Of a DNA stretch of 38,754 nt, positions 30,355 to 38,754 are shown in pieces. Source of the DNA: Armatimonadota bacterium. GTDB taxonomy: Bacteria > Armatimonadota > JADLDR01. Under the pieces are notes generated by a model. The model saw only the letters and a program-made list of their open reading frames with translations, was not told where the DNA came from and ran no database searches. The translations under genes were made by a program, and so were the position numbers. The stretch lies in the NCBI GenBank assembly GCA_020846535.1, contig JADLDR010000210.1, forward strand, positions 1 to 38,754, read 5' to 3'. Numbering within the stretch: the first letter of the stretch is position 1; the number at the start of each line of letters is the position of its first letter.

Positions 30355-33300
30355 TGGCTGCTGCCGTCTCGTATGCTATCGTTTCCCCGATAAAGAGAAA
30401 ATCGCTGCCGGCGCGGCGCGTTTTGAACGCCCGGAAGCGCAGAAACCGGGTCTGCGCCGGCTCTTTGAGGGGCAGCCAGAGCGAGCCGACCGCGCTTTCC
30501 CCCAGAGGAATCTCCGCGATTTTACGGTAGCGGATGCCGTCCTCGCTGGCGTATAGCTCCACTCGATCCGGATTGTAGCCGCTGCGGGTGGCCCCGTAAC
30601 GCTGGGCGGCCATGCCGATAGTTTTGATTTCCCCCAGGTCGAGGGTCGTCGTAACGGCGATGCTCTGCCCTTCGACGGGAATGGGGTAGCCCGTCGAAAG
30701 GCCGTCCTCGTAAGGGCCGTCGATAACGCCGTCGGTCAGTTCGCCTCCGCTGTCCGGGTAGGCTCCCTGCGGGGCCGGCTCCAGAGTGTAGGGGCGGTGA
30801 AGGGCGATGTTTTTCTGTTGGGTGCGGTCGGGCGGGGGCTGTCGGCGCAGGCTGTCCAGCACGGCGCGGGCCTCCGGGTTCCCCTTCTCAGGCGGGAAGG
30901 GCGATTCGTTCAGGAGGTAGAGGGCTAGGGCGGTGGAGGCGAAGGCGTTCATCCAGCCGGTGTAGGCGGAATAGGGGCCGTAGAAAGGATCGTAGGGAGC
31001 GCCGTACTCCTCCCAGGCTTCCAGGTCGAAGCCGCGCATCCAGGCCCCTTGAAGGCGCGGGTCGCTGTCCTGGCTCTGGATTCGCGCCAGGTAATCCCCG
31101 ATCCTGTGGAACGCCTCCAGGCAACGCCAGTCTCCAGTCGCTTTGTAGGCCCACCATGCCTGGAGCAAGAGATGAGGGACGGTATAGAGCTGATCGGTCA
31201 GCGGTTCGCCGGGCAGGGTGCCGATGGAGCAGTCGTTGATAAAGGCATACTGGAAATCGTGGCCTCCGGTGCGGGGAACGCCGTAACGCCGGACATCCGG
31301 GTTTTTCAGATACGCCTGCCAGGACTGGAGGAGCGTTTCCCTGAGCTTCGGATCGGGGTTCAGGAAGAGGGCGAAAGGAAGTCCTCTCTGGATCGCCTGG
31401 TGTCCCCGCGTTCGGGCGCAGGTAAGAGCCAGTTCGCGGTACAGTGGGTCGCCCGATACCCCGGCGGCCCAGGCCCAGCGGATCAGGTCGAAATCCACGA
31501 ACATCCCCTGCCGGAACTGGCGGTAGGCGGCCCGGCCCAGAGCGTCCAACTCCACCGGCTCGATGGCATGGCGAGCGATAACGCCGTCCTCCTGGGCGAC
31601 AGCGCGGCAGAGTTCCGTCGTTTTCAGACCGGCCTCCAGATAGCGGCGGTCGCCGGTTCTGCCGTAAAGCCAGAGGAGGGCGACGGTGACACGGGTATTG
31701 TCGTCCCAGAAATAGAGAGTGTCCGATTTCTCGTAGAGCCACTTCCAGCCTCCGAAGGAGGCTTTCGAGGGATCGGCGAACTGGCTCGGCAGCATGGTAT
31801 CGGCAATGCGGCGGGAGACGGCATGGTATTGTGTCTGCTCGGATACGTCTCCGTAGAGCCAGAGGGCCACCGCAGAGGCCGCATTGCAGTCCACGCGGTA
31901 GGGGCTGGGCAGGGCGTCATGGGGGCCGCCGTCCCAGGGGCCGCCGTCCAGCCAGGCCATACACCTCTGGGCATAGACCCCTCCAGAGCCGTCCCGGGCG
32001 GGCAGAACGCCGGAGCGCATGAACCACCGGATGTTTTGATCGAGAGCCTGCCGGTATTTCTCGCGCCTGGGGCTGACCTCCAGGAGAACCGCCGCCTTAC
32101 GCCTGCTGACGGCGGAGGCGGCTTCGATATGCAGCCGGTGGTTTCCTGCGGGCGGGGTGAAAGCCCATTCGTACCGACCGTTCCGGCCCGGTCGGGCCGG
32201 AGGGAGGCGGAGATTCGCGCATCGGACGGCTACATGGACGCCCGGCGCAGTCCGGACGACCAGGCGCACGGGCTGGCCCGGTTCCTGCCATCGCCGCGGC
32301 TCCGTATGGGCGCTCAAAGGGATGTAATGCCGTTGGGCCTGCCGACGGATCGAGGAGGGCAGGGTGTAAAGAGCTGCCTGACGGAGGAGTTCTTCCCACC
32401 GGGCGGTCAGCCGGTAGCGGCGGGAGCGGAAATCCGAGAGCTTGGTGAGGGCCAGGAGGACGGTTCCTTTGCCGAACGGGATCTCCGCCAGGCCGGGAGA
32501 CCGATCCTCCTCCGGGGGGGCCTGGGTTCCCCAGCCCGGGGCGAGCCTTTCGCTCCAGCGGCCTTCGGGGTGGCCGTCGGTAAGGAAGTGGCCGGAGTCG
32601 GGGAGGGAGGGGGTAGGGGAGAGGGTATAGGGTTTATGAAGAGCCAGGTTGCGGCCTGCGCTGTCGAAAACTTCCGTTTCGCCGATGAAGAGAAAATCGG
32701 CGACCGGACTCCGGCGGAATTTGATCGCCTGGAAGCGCACGTAGCGGGCCGGGCGCGGCGGGAAGGATATGTCCACACCGGGGAGAAGAGGGCTTCCGGC
32801 AGAGGTCGTGAGGGGCCGCCAGGTTTTGCCGTCCGCGCTGGTGGCGATTACAACCTTTTCCGGGCGGTAGTTCGGCTCCTGCGCCCCGTACCTCTGCGCG
32901 ATGCGGCGGATGGCGTGAGTTTTTTGCAGGTCCAGGACGATCCGCACCCCCGGCTCCCGCCGGTAGAGGCGGTAGGTTCCCAGCGCTTTGCCGTAATCGA
33001 GAAGGCGTTTGGCTCCGGCAGGAGGGGCATAGGGCAGGAAGGCCGAGTTGTGTTCTTCCAGAAGGGCGTCTGCACCCAGCGTCCGGGTGGCCGGGTGGAG
33101 GCTGCGGACGAAGAGCCGCCTGAAGAAATCGCGCTGCGGCTCCGCTGAGGGCTTGACGCCGAACAGCGGCGAGGACTGCCCCCGTGAAAACTCGACATAG
33201 GCCCTGCCTCCGGCCCGGACGAAGCCTTCCAGCCCTTTTTGCTGTGCCGGCGTCAGCGTATTTGGCCGGGGGTACTGGAGAGAGCAGACAATAACCGCCC

Positions 33301-33484
33301 AAACGCCGCCCGGCTTCAGCGTTTCGAGGGCCTTCAGGGAATCGGAAGCGCGATAGGGTATCCCCATCAGCCTGAACGTTTCCTCATATTCACAGGGGCC
33401 GCTGCGGATGAGGAGGACAGCCCCGGACGCCCGGGCGGAACAGGCGGCGAGCAGGAGGAGGACGATAAGATAAGAGCGTATCAT
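30350..33484 (-). CDS. Large putative lipoprotein with six-hairpin-like and duplicated F5/8C-like domains
   Basis: The 1044-aa protein starts with a signal sequence whose LAAC (Cys15) looks like a lipobox. Residues about 22-110 resemble a ThuA/glutamine-amidotransferase-like fold. About 180-290 and about 920-1040 are two copies of a discoidin (F5/8 type C, CBM32-like) module, sharing FLFIGET, RY.A..RYGA and NLALHKPYTL / NIALHRPYTL. Between them, about 480-900, is a helical region with aromatic, Gly-rich repeats (WDDNTRVTVALLWLYGRTGD, WWAYKATGDWRC) like the barrel of six-hairpin glycosidases. It may bind and act on a polysaccharide; no catalytic residues could be assigned. It lies 43 bp after the epimerase gene. 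Start at 33484 has only a weak GAGG. Confidence 0.72.
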   Translation of the reverse strand: MIRSYLIVLLLLAACSARASGAVLLIRSGPCEYEETFRLMGIPYRASDSLKALETLKPGGVWAVIVCSLQYPRPNTLTPAQQKGLEGFVRAGGRAYVEFSRGQSSPLFGVKPSAEPQRDFFRRLFVRSLHPATRTLGADALLEEHNSAFLPYAPPAGAKRLLDYGKALGTYRLYRREPGVRIVLDLQKTHAIRRIAQRYGAQEPNYRPEKVVIATSADGKTWRPLTTSAGSPLLPGVDISFPPRPARYVRFQAIKFRRSPVADFLFIGETEVFDSAGRNLALHKPYTLSPTPSLPDSGHFLTDGHPEGRWSERLAPGWGTQAPPEEDRSPGLAEIPFGKGTVLLALTKLSDFRSRRYRLTARWEELLRQAALYTLPSSIRRQAQRHYIPLSAHTEPRRWQEPGQPVRLVVRTAPGVHVAVRCANLRLPPARPGRNGRYEWAFTPPAGNHRLHIEAASAVSRRKAAVLLEVSPRREKYRQALDQNIRWFMRSGVLPARDGSGGVYAQRCMAWLDGGPWDGGPHDALPSPYRVDCNAASAVALWLYGDVSEQTQYHAVSRRIADTMLPSQFADPSKASFGGWKWLYEKSDTLYFWDDNTRVTVALLWLYGRTGDRRYLEAGLKTTELCRAVAQEDGVIARHAIEPVELDALGRAAYRQFRQGMFVDFDLIRWAWAAGVSGDPLYRELALTCARTRGHQAIQRGLPFALFLNPDPKLRETLLQSWQAYLKNPDVRRYGVPRTGGHDFQYAFINDCSIGTLPGEPLTDQLYTVPHLLLQAWWAYKATGDWRCLEAFHRIGDYLARIQSQDSDPRLQGAWMRGFDLEAWEEYGAPYDPFYGPYSAYTGWMNAFASTALALYLLNESPFPPEKGNPEARAVLDSLRRQPPPDRTQQKNIALHRPYTLEPAPQGAYPDSGGELTDGVIDGPYEDGLSTGYPIPVEGQSIAVTTTLDLGEIKTIGMAAQRYGATRSGYNPDRVELYASEDGIRYRKIAEIPLGESAVGSLWLPLKEPAQTRFLRFRAFKTRRAGSDFLFIGETIAYETAAAK

Positions 33485-33527
33485 GGGCGAGCCTCGCAGA
33501 TTGATGAGGGGCATTATGTCTCGCGCG

Positions 33528-34571
33528 CTATTCAGGCCGCTTCAGCCGTAGCGTCTCCCCATCCTGAACGAAATCCTGTTCGTCCTCGTCTCCGGAGATC
33601 AGGTAGTGGGAATCGAGGTCGATATAGTGGAAGGATCCGGTCCCGCAGGCCAGGTGAACGGCCATGGAGGAGCCGAGGGCGGATTCCAGCATACAGCCCA
33701 GCATCAGCTTCCACCCGGCGGCACGGGCGATGGCGATGATCTCCAGCGAATCGCGGATGCCCGATTTCGCCAGCTTGATATTGAACCCATCGGCGGCCTC
33801 CGCTTTCACCAGGCGGAGGGCATCCTGCGGGGTGAGGACGGATTCATCGGCGATGATGGGCACGGGGGATCGGCTGGTGACCTGAGCCAGGCCGTCCAGG
33901 TCGGTGCAGGAGACCGGCTGCTCGAAGCACTCCACCGGAACGCCGCTTCCGGCCAGCCACTCGATGAACACCACCGCCTCCTCCGCCGAGAATGCCTGAT
34001 TGGCATCGATTCTCAGGAGCGCGCCCGGGACGGCCTCCCGGACCGCCAGCACGCGCCGGGCTTCTTCCTCTACGCCCAGACCGCCGACTTTGAGCTTCAG
34101 ATGGCGGAATCCCCGGTCGAATGCGTCCCAGGCCAGCCGGGCTGTCTCGTCAGGCGGAGCGATTGAGATGGAAAGGTCGCTTTTGACCTCCTGACACGCT
34201 CCTCCCAGGAGGCGGCAGCGGGGAACCTTCCAGGCGCGGGCGAGCGCGTCGAAGAAGACTATCTCCGCCAGGGCGCGGGCGGAATGGCGATCCGGGAGCA
34301 GCGATTTCAGGGCGTTCGAGAAGGCGAAAAGGCCGTCGTAGTCTTCCCCGCAAAGCCGGTCCGCGCTTCCGGCGATGTCCTGCAATACCGTGTCCTGAGT
34401 CTCCCCGGTGACATAGCTGCGGGGCGACACCTCGGCCCGGCCCCGGCTCCCGTCCTCCAGCAAAGCGGAGGCCCGCACGTTATAGGCCACCTCTGACCTG
34501 CCCTGCGCGGTTTCCCACAGGCCTCGCAGAGGGGCATTATACGCTTCGGCGCTCAGGCTTAGCAGGCGCAT
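33528..34571 (-). CDS. Dipeptide epimerase, enolase superfamily
   Basis: A 347-aa enzyme of the muconate-lactonising subgroup. The general base/acid pair is in LKLK (Lys159/Lys161) and NIKLAK (Lys266); metal ligands are Asp189 (RIDAN), Glu217 (FEQP) and Asp242 (ADES). The C-terminal Asp318-Leu-Asp320 is the DxD that grips the alpha-ammonium group of dipeptides, so an L-Ala-D/L-Glu-type or other dipeptide epimerase is likely, possibly for peptidoglycan peptide recycling. AAAGGAG precedes the ATG at 34571, and a near-perfect promoter lies upstream. The next gene, an outer lipoprotein, is probably co-transcribed. Confidence 0.88.
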   Translation of the reverse strand: MRLLSLSAEAYNAPLRGLWETAQGRSEVAYNVRASALLEDGSRGRAEVSPRSYVTGETQDTVLQDIAGSADRLCGEDYDGLFAFSNALKSLLPDRHSARALAEIVFFDALARAWKVPRCRLLGGACQEVKSDLSISIAPPDETARLAWDAFDRGFRHLKLKVGGLGVEEEARRVLAVREAVPGALLRIDANQAFSAEEAVVFIEWLAGSGVPVECFEQPVSCTDLDGLAQVTSRSPVPIIADESVLTPQDALRLVKAEAADGFNIKLAKSGIRDSLEIIAIARAAGWKLMLGCMLESALGSSMAVHLACGTGSFHYIDLDSHYLISGDEDEQDFVQDGETLRLKRPE

Positions 34572-34605
34572 CGGCTTACTCCTTTCATCCCTGATCCTCA
34601 CCACC

Positions 34606-34634
34606 ACTATAGCACGGCAGAAAGCAGTTGTCAA
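34606..34634 (-). promoter_or_regulatory. Sigma-70 promoter of the dipeptide epimerase operon
   Basis: On the minus strand TTGACA (34634-34629), 17 bp, TATAGT (34611-34606). Confidence 0.85.
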
Positions 34635-34698
34635 CAGGAACCCTCCTGTCGCCTTGCAGGAAAACCACTATAAATGGCGAATATTTTGATAATTTTAC

Positions 34699-34727
34699 TT
34701 GACATGCCGGGCGAAAGCGCGTACCAT
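34699..34727 (+). promoter_or_regulatory. Sigma-70 promoter of the dehydrogenase/hydrolase operon
   Basis: TTGACA at 34699-34704, 17 bp, TACCAT at 34722-34727. It is back to back with the epimerase promoter, 64 bp between the -35 boxes. Confidence 0.75.
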
Positions 34728-34799
34728 GGTTAGCAGGAATTATAATCCATTGCAGGCGCTCTCATAAGGGGTGCCGCGAACAGCGAAGGAGGGTTTGTC

Positions 34800-35876
34800 T
34801 TGGTGCATACGATTACGCTCATCCGCGGGGATGGGACGGGGCCGGAACTGGTGGAAGCGGCCCGGAGGGTGATTGAGGCAACAGGCGTAAAGATCGACTG
34901 GGAGGTGCATGACGCCGGGATAGAGGTGATGGAGCAGCATGGAACGCCCCTGCCGGAGCATGTGCTGGAATCGATCCGGCGCAACAAGGTGGCCCTGAAG
35001 GGGCCGATCACCACCCCTATCGGGACAGGGTTCCGGTCGGTCAATGTGGCGCTTCGCCAGGAATTGAGCCTGTATGCTTGCCTGCGCCCGTGCAAGTATT
35101 ATCCGGGAATTCGCTCCAAATACGAGGATGTCGACCTGGTGGTGGTGCGCGAGAACACCGAAGACCTCTACGCCGGGGTGGAATACGATCTCGGCAGCGA
35201 GGAGGCCCGGCGTATCATCGAGATGGGGAAGGGGAAGATCAGGGAGGATTCGGCCATCAGCATCAAGCCGATCTCGGTCACCGGAACGCGCCGGATCGTG
35301 AAGTTCGCCTTCGACTATGCGGTCGCCAGCGGGCGCAAGAAGGTGACCGCGGTGGCGAAAGCCAATATCATGAAATTTACCGATGGGCTTTTCTACCGGG
35401 TCGCCCGGGAGGTCGCCAAAGAGTATGAAGGGCGGATCGAGTATGAGGAGCGGCTGGTAGACAATATGTGCATGCAGCTCGTCCAGAAGCCCGAACTCTA
35501 CGATGTGCTGGTGATGGCGAACCTCTATGGCGATATCCTCTCCGACCTGTGCGCCGGACTGGTGGGCGGGCTGGGCGTCGCTCCGGGGGCCAATATCGGC
35601 GCAGAGGCCGCCCTCTTCGAGCCGACCCACGGCTCCGCGCCGCGTTACAAGGGGATGAACAAGGTCAACCCGACGGCCCTCATCCTCTCCGGGATGCTGA
35701 TGCTCCGCCACATCGGGGAGAAGGAGGCCGCCGACCGCCTGGAGGGGGGAGTCGCGAAGGTCATCGCCGAAGGCCGGCAGGTCACCTATGACATGAAACC
35801 CGACCGCAACGACCCGACCGCCGTGGGGACCGGCCAGATGGCCGACGCCATCATCCGGGCGATGGAAGAAGGGTAG
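34800..35876 (+). CDS. Isocitrate dehydrogenase-family enzyme (short form)
   Basis: A 358-aa beta-decarboxylating dehydrogenase. RSVNVALR (Ser80, Asn82, Arg86) is the isocitrate-type substrate motif, unlike the Leu-rich segment of isopropylmalate dehydrogenase, and Arg96, Arg118 and the YGDILSD metal site are present. Length fits the short NAD-linked group, yet the cofactor site reads HGSAPRYKG...KVNP and VTYD, so Arg282, Tyr283, Val289 and Tyr330 align with NADP-determining residues of E. coli Icd (344, 345, 351, 391); the fifth position is Pro. Cofactor use is thus uncertain. The start is TTG at 34800 with AAGGAGGG 6 bp upstream, or GTG at 34803. Homoisocitrate dehydrogenase is an alternative. 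Confidence 0.86.
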   Translation: MVHTITLIRGDGTGPELVEAARRVIEATGVKIDWEVHDAGIEVMEQHGTPLPEHVLESIRRNKVALKGPITTPIGTGFRSVNVALRQELSLYACLRPCKYYPGIRSKYEDVDLVVVRENTEDLYAGVEYDLGSEEARRIIEMGKGKIREDSAISIKPISVTGTRRIVKFAFDYAVASGRKKVTAVAKANIMKFTDGLFYRVAREVAKEYEGRIEYEERLVDNMCMQLVQKPELYDVLVMANLYGDILSDLCAGLVGGLGVAPGANIGAEAALFEPTHGSAPRYKGMNKVNPTALILSGMLMLRHIGEKEAADRLEGGVAKVIAEGRQVTYDMKPDRNDPTAVGTGQMADAIIRAMEEG

Positions 35877-35878
35877 TG

Positions 35879-36436
35879 ATGGCCTCTCACCCCAACATCG
35901 CCGACCGTTCGGAAAGCTGCCTCCTGGTGGTGGATATGCAGGAGCCGTTCCTGAAGGCCATCTACGAGCGGGATCGCCTTGTTTCCGGGGTCAAAAAGCT
36001 GACCCAGGCGGCGGCCATCCTGAAGATCCCCGTTCTCGTCACGCTCCAGTATGCGGAGCGCATGGGAGACACGATCCCGGAGATACGGGAAACCATCCCC
36101 GGCTACCGGGCGGTGGATAAAATGACCTTTAGCTGCTGCGGCGCGGAGCCGTTCCGCAAAGAACTGGAGGCCCTGGGCAGGAAGACGGTGGTGATCTGCG
36201 GCCTGGAGGCCCATATCTGTGTCAATCAGACCGTCCACGACCTACTGGTCGCAGACTACCGGCCCCATGTGCCTGCCGATGCCGTCTCATCCCGCCGCCC
36301 CTCCGACTGGCAGGCCGGCCTTCACAAGGCCGACCGCTCCGGTGCCGTGCTGACCTCCACCGAAGCCGTTCTCTTCGAGTGGCTTCAACGGGCCGGCACA
36401 CCGGAATTCAAAGAGGTGCAGCGGCTGGTGAAGTAA
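35879..36436 (+). CDS. Isochorismatase-family cysteine hydrolase
   Basis: A 185-aa hydrolase with the triad Asp19 (VVDMQ), Lys81 and Cys114 (GLEAHICVNQT), as in nicotinamidase, N-carbamoylsarcosine amidase and YcaC-type enzymes. Its length and LEAHICVNQT segment fit the YcaC-like hydrolases of unknown substrate. The ATG at 35879 begins 2 bp after the dehydrogenase stop (TAG at 35874-35876), with only a weak AGAAGGG; translational coupling is likely. A GTG overlapping the stop could be the start instead. Co-transcription with the isocitrate-family enzyme is clear, but the metabolic link is not. Confidence 0.86.
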   Translation: MASHPNIADRSESCLLVVDMQEPFLKAIYERDRLVSGVKKLTQAAAILKIPVLVTLQYAERMGDTIPEIRETIPGYRAVDKMTFSCCGAEPFRKELEALGRKTVVICGLEAHICVNQTVHDLLVADYRPHVPADAVSSRRPSDWQAGLHKADRSGAVLTSTEAVLFEWLQRAGTPEFKEVQRLVK

Positions 36437-36459
36437 TGAAGGTTAAAAGCACCCTCCAA

Positions 36460-36478
36460 CCCCCCGAGCTTCGGGGGG
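36460..36478. terminator. GC hairpin after the hydrolase gene
   Basis: CCCCCCGA (36460-36467), GCT, TCGGGGGG (36471-36478). There is no T tract. The 170 bp that follow are GC-rich and share the phrase GGTTGGCTC with the region at about 1986-1995; nothing coding is seen in them. Confidence 0.4.
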
Positions 36479-36650
36479 CTGAATGCCTGCGATCTTTTGG
36501 CACTCTCTCAAAGTCCCCCAAGACCGGCTCTCCCCGCCGAAGCCCAGCGAGGGGATGGGGGCGGTTAGCCCTTGAGCAAGGCGATGGGGGTGGTTGGCTC
36601 TGCAAAGGAGTGAGTTCGAAGATCGAGCGATAAAAGGAAAGGAGACGCTT

Positions 36651-38627
36651 ATGGATACGATGGAGGAAAGGGCTGCAGTGCGGGATAAGGACATTATGAT
36701 GGCTCCAGCGGAGATCCGGATCGCCCCGCCGCGAGGGTTCAGCCGGGCCGCTTATGTGAAGAATATGGAGGAATACGAGAGCCTCTACCGGGAAGCCGAG
36801 ATGGATCCGGAAGGGTTCTGGGCGCGGGTGGCCGGGGAACTGGCGTGGTTCAAGCCCTGGGAACAGGTGCTGGACTGGCAGGTGCCCTTTGCCGAGTGGT
36901 TTGTGGGCGGCCAGTTGAACGCCTGCTACAACTGCCTGGACCGGCATATCTCGACCTGGCGCAAGAACAAGGCGGCCCTCATCTGGGAAGGCGAGCCGGG
37001 CGATACGCGCATCCTCACCTATCTGGAGCTCTACCGTGAGGTCTGCAAGTTCGCCAATGTCCTGAAGCGGCTCGGTATCCGTCCCGGCGACCGGGTAGCG
37101 ATCTACATGCCCCTTGTCCCTGAAGCGGTGGTCGCGATGCTCGCCTGCGCCCGCATCGGCGCGCCGCACACCGTCATTTTCGCAGGCTTCAGCGCGGAAG
37201 CTGTCCGGGACCGGGTCCTGGACGCTCAGGCCAAGCTGGTCATCACCGCCGACGGCGGCTACCGGCGCGGCAAGGTGATCCCCCTGAAAGAGCGTGTGGA
37301 TGAGGCCCTGGGCGACGATTCCCCGGCCAACCGGGTGATCGTCCTTCAGCGCACCGGCGCTCCGGTTACCATGCGCCCCGAGCGCGACCACTGGTGGCAT
37401 GACCTGATGAAAGACGTGACTGCCTCCGGCTGTCCCGCCGAGCCGGTCGATTCGGAACATCCTCTCTATATCCTCTATACGTCTGGGACCACCGGCAAGC
37501 CCAAAGGCATCCTCCATACCACCGGCGGCTATATGGTCGGCACGTACTATACCACCAAGCTGGTTTTCGATCTGAAAGAGGAGGATATCTACTGGTGTAC
37601 TGCCGATGTCGGCTGGGTGACCGGGCACAGCTACACGGTCTATGGCCCGATGGCGAACGGGGCCACTGTGGTCGCCTACGAGGGCGCTCCCGATTACCCG
37701 GAGCCGGACCGGTTCTGGAAGATCATCGAAGACCATCAGGTCAGCATTTTCTATACCGCCCCGACCGCCATCCGCTCCTTTATGAAATGGGGGGAGGAGT
37801 GGCCGCAGAGGCGCGACCTGCGGAGCCTGCGCCTTCTGGGAACGGTGGGCGAGCCGATCAACCCGGCGGCCTGGGAATGGTACAACCAGACCATCGGGCG
37901 AGGTCGCTGCCCTATCGTCGATACCTGGTGGCAGACGGAAACCGGTATGATCATGATCAGCCCCCTTCCCGGCGCGATCCCCGCCAAGCCCGGCTCCGGA
38001 ACCCTGCCCTTCCCCGGTGTGATCGCCGAAGTGGTGGATGAGGGAGGCCGCCCCGTCCAGCCCGGCAAGAAGGGCCTTCTGGTCATCCGCCGTCCCTGGC
38101 CTTCCATGTTGCGTGGCATCTGGGGCGACCCCAAACGCTACCAGCAGCAGTATTGGAGCCAGTTCCCCGGCATCTACCTCACCGGAGACGGGGCCGTGCA
38201 GGACGAGGACGGCTACTTCTGGCTTCTGGGCCGGGTGGACGATGTGCTGAACGTTTCCGGCCACCGGCTGGGGACGGCGGAGGTGGAATCGGCGCTGGTC
38301 TCTCACCCCACCGTTGCTGAGGCCGCGGTCATCGGCAGGCCCGATGAGATCACCGGCCAGGCAGTCGTGGCCTTCGTGACTCTCAGAGGCAGCATCGCCG
38401 GCGACGACAAGCTCAAGTCCGATCTCCAGGATCATGTCGGCAGGGTGATCGGCTCCTTCGCCAAGCCCCGCGAGATCAAATTCGCGGCGGCCCTCCCCAA
38501 AACACGGAGCGGCAAGATCATGCGCCGCATCCTCCGTAAAATCGCCGTCGGCGACCCCAGCGTGGGTGATATCACCACCTTGGAAGACCCCACCCTGATC
38601 GCCCGGCTGCGAGAGGAAGAAGATTAG
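36651..38627 (+). CDS. acs: Acetyl-CoA synthetase (AMP-forming)
   Basis: A 658-aa enzyme that makes acetyl-CoA from acetate, ATP and CoA. The N-terminal domain with [10 protein letters not shown], the ATP loop [11 protein letters not shown], the WWQTETG adenine/acetyl pocket, and the C-terminal SGKIMRR with Lys622 (equivalent of the acetylated Lys609 of Salmonella Acs) are all present. Length is typical. AAAGGAG sits at 36638-36644 before the ATG at 36651; an earlier in-frame ATG lacks a site. It may respond to a protein acetyltransferase, but none is nearby. It lies 214 bp after the hydrolase and is probably transcribed on its own. Confidence 0.95.
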   Translation: MDTMEERAAVRDKDIMMAPAEIRIAPPRGFSRAAYVKNMEEYESLYREAEMDPEGFWARVAGELAWFKPWEQVLDWQVPFAEWFVGGQLNACYNCLDRHISTWRKNKAALIWEGEPGDTRILTYLELYREVCKFANVLKRLGIRPGDRVAIYMPLVPEAVVAMLACARIGAPHTVIFAGFSAEAVRDRVLDAQAKLVITADGGYRRGKVIPLKERVDEALGDDSPANRVIVLQRTGAPVTMRPERDHWWHDLMKDVTASGCPAEPVDSEHPLYILYTSGTTGKPKGILHTTGGYMVGTYYTTKLVFDLKEEDIYWCTADVGWVTGHSYTVYGPMANGATVVAYEGAPDYPEPDRFWKIIEDHQVSIFYTAPTAIRSFMKWGEEWPQRRDLRSLRLLGTVGEPINPAAWEWYNQTIGRGRCPIVDTWWQTETGMIMISPLPGAIPAKPGSGTLPFPGVIAEVVDEGGRPVQPGKKGLLVIRRPWPSMLRGIWGDPKRYQQQYWSQFPGIYLTGDGAVQDEDGYFWLLGRVDDVLNVSGHRLGTAEVESALVSHPTVAEAAVIGRPDEITGQAVVAFVTLRGSIAGDDKLKSDLQDHVGRVIGSFAKPREIKFAAALPKTRSGKIMRRILRKIAVGDPSVGDITTLEDPTLIARLREEED

Positions 38628-38690
38628 TACTACAACGACGGTTTTTGGGGTATACTTTTCATAGGGAGAAGCGACTCCGGGAGGGGACCT

Positions 38691-38754
38691 ATGGAAAGGG
38701 TCGAGTTTGAACGGGTGTGTGAAGCGTTTTGGGCCTTTCATGCCGAGTTCGCGC
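38691..38754 (+). CDS. Partial gene at the window edge
   Basis: An ATG at 38691 follows GGGAGGGG and opens a frame (MERVEFERVCEAFWAFHAEF) that runs off the end. TATACT at 38651-38656 could be its -10 box. Only 21 codons are visible, so no family can be named. Confidence 0.5.
   Translation, partial: MERVEFERVCEAFWAFHAEFA

Noticed and set aside
31049..33148. Open frame of 699 codons opposite the large lipoprotein gene
   Set aside because: Same cause: a shadow of third-position G/C bias; no start signal or recognisable fold, while the other strand has domains.
36408..38741. Very long open frame antisense to acetyl-CoA synthetase
   Set aside because: It mirrors the acs codon pattern in GC-rich DNA, has no ribosome-binding site and its translation is rich in Asp/His/Gly without any domain.

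Overview
The window is GC-rich bacterial chromosome with dense coding on both strands, strong Shine-Dalgarno sites (AAGGAGG-type) and many near-consensus sigma-70 promoters (TTGACA, 17-18 bp, TATAAT-like). No tRNA, rRNA, insertion sequence, integrase or CRISPR array was seen. Several features point to a free-living, cell-wall-bearing heterotroph: an LCP-family wall-polymer ligase, a Wza-like export protein, SLH-like segments fused to an FlgO-type protein, PilT, Gfo/Idh/MocA, PhyH, GH29 and DapA-like sugar genes. A diderm of the Armatimonadota or a related Terrabacteria lineage would fit. That is inference from gene content, not a proven assignment.

Layout. 1-2.7 kb: zinc-ribbon Nudix hydrolase, an alpha/beta hydrolase, and (minus) an orphan protein built only of homing-endonuclease-associated repeats. 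2.7-5.7 kb: divergent dihydrolipoyl dehydrogenase and argC. 5.8-8.3 kb: divergent polysaccharide export protein and LCP protein. 8.3-11.3 kb (minus): GH18 protein, translationally coupled to a zinc-ribbon/TPR membrane protein, then a decayed alpha/beta hydrolase. 11.4-12.8 kb: HD phosphohydrolase. 12.8-13.3 kb: a noncoding, palindrome-rich stretch. 13.3-20 kb: accessory sugar/secondary metabolism (two PhyH dioxygenases, ankyrin protein, GH109-like oxidoreductase, pentapeptide protein, DapA-like aldolase/lyase, alpha-L-fucosidase), ending in a bidirectional terminator.

20.2-29.0 kb (minus) is the most interesting part: a tight six-gene operon encoding an exported TPR-CHAT caspase-like protease, a sigma-70-family factor with a large central insert, a membrane anti-sigma-like protein with two HxxxCxxC zinc motifs and an extracytoplasmic domain, then FlgO-, FlgT- and LPP20-like envelope proteins, with no flagellar genes in sight. 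It looks like a self-contained envelope-sensing or proteolysis-linked transcription cassette.

29.2-38.7 kb: stand-alone pilT behind an excellent promoter; a large putative lipoprotein with duplicated carbohydrate-binding-like modules and a dipeptide epimerase (minus); a divergent operon of isocitrate-dehydrogenase-family enzyme plus cysteine hydrolase; acetyl-CoA synthetase; and the first codons of a gene cut off by the window edge.
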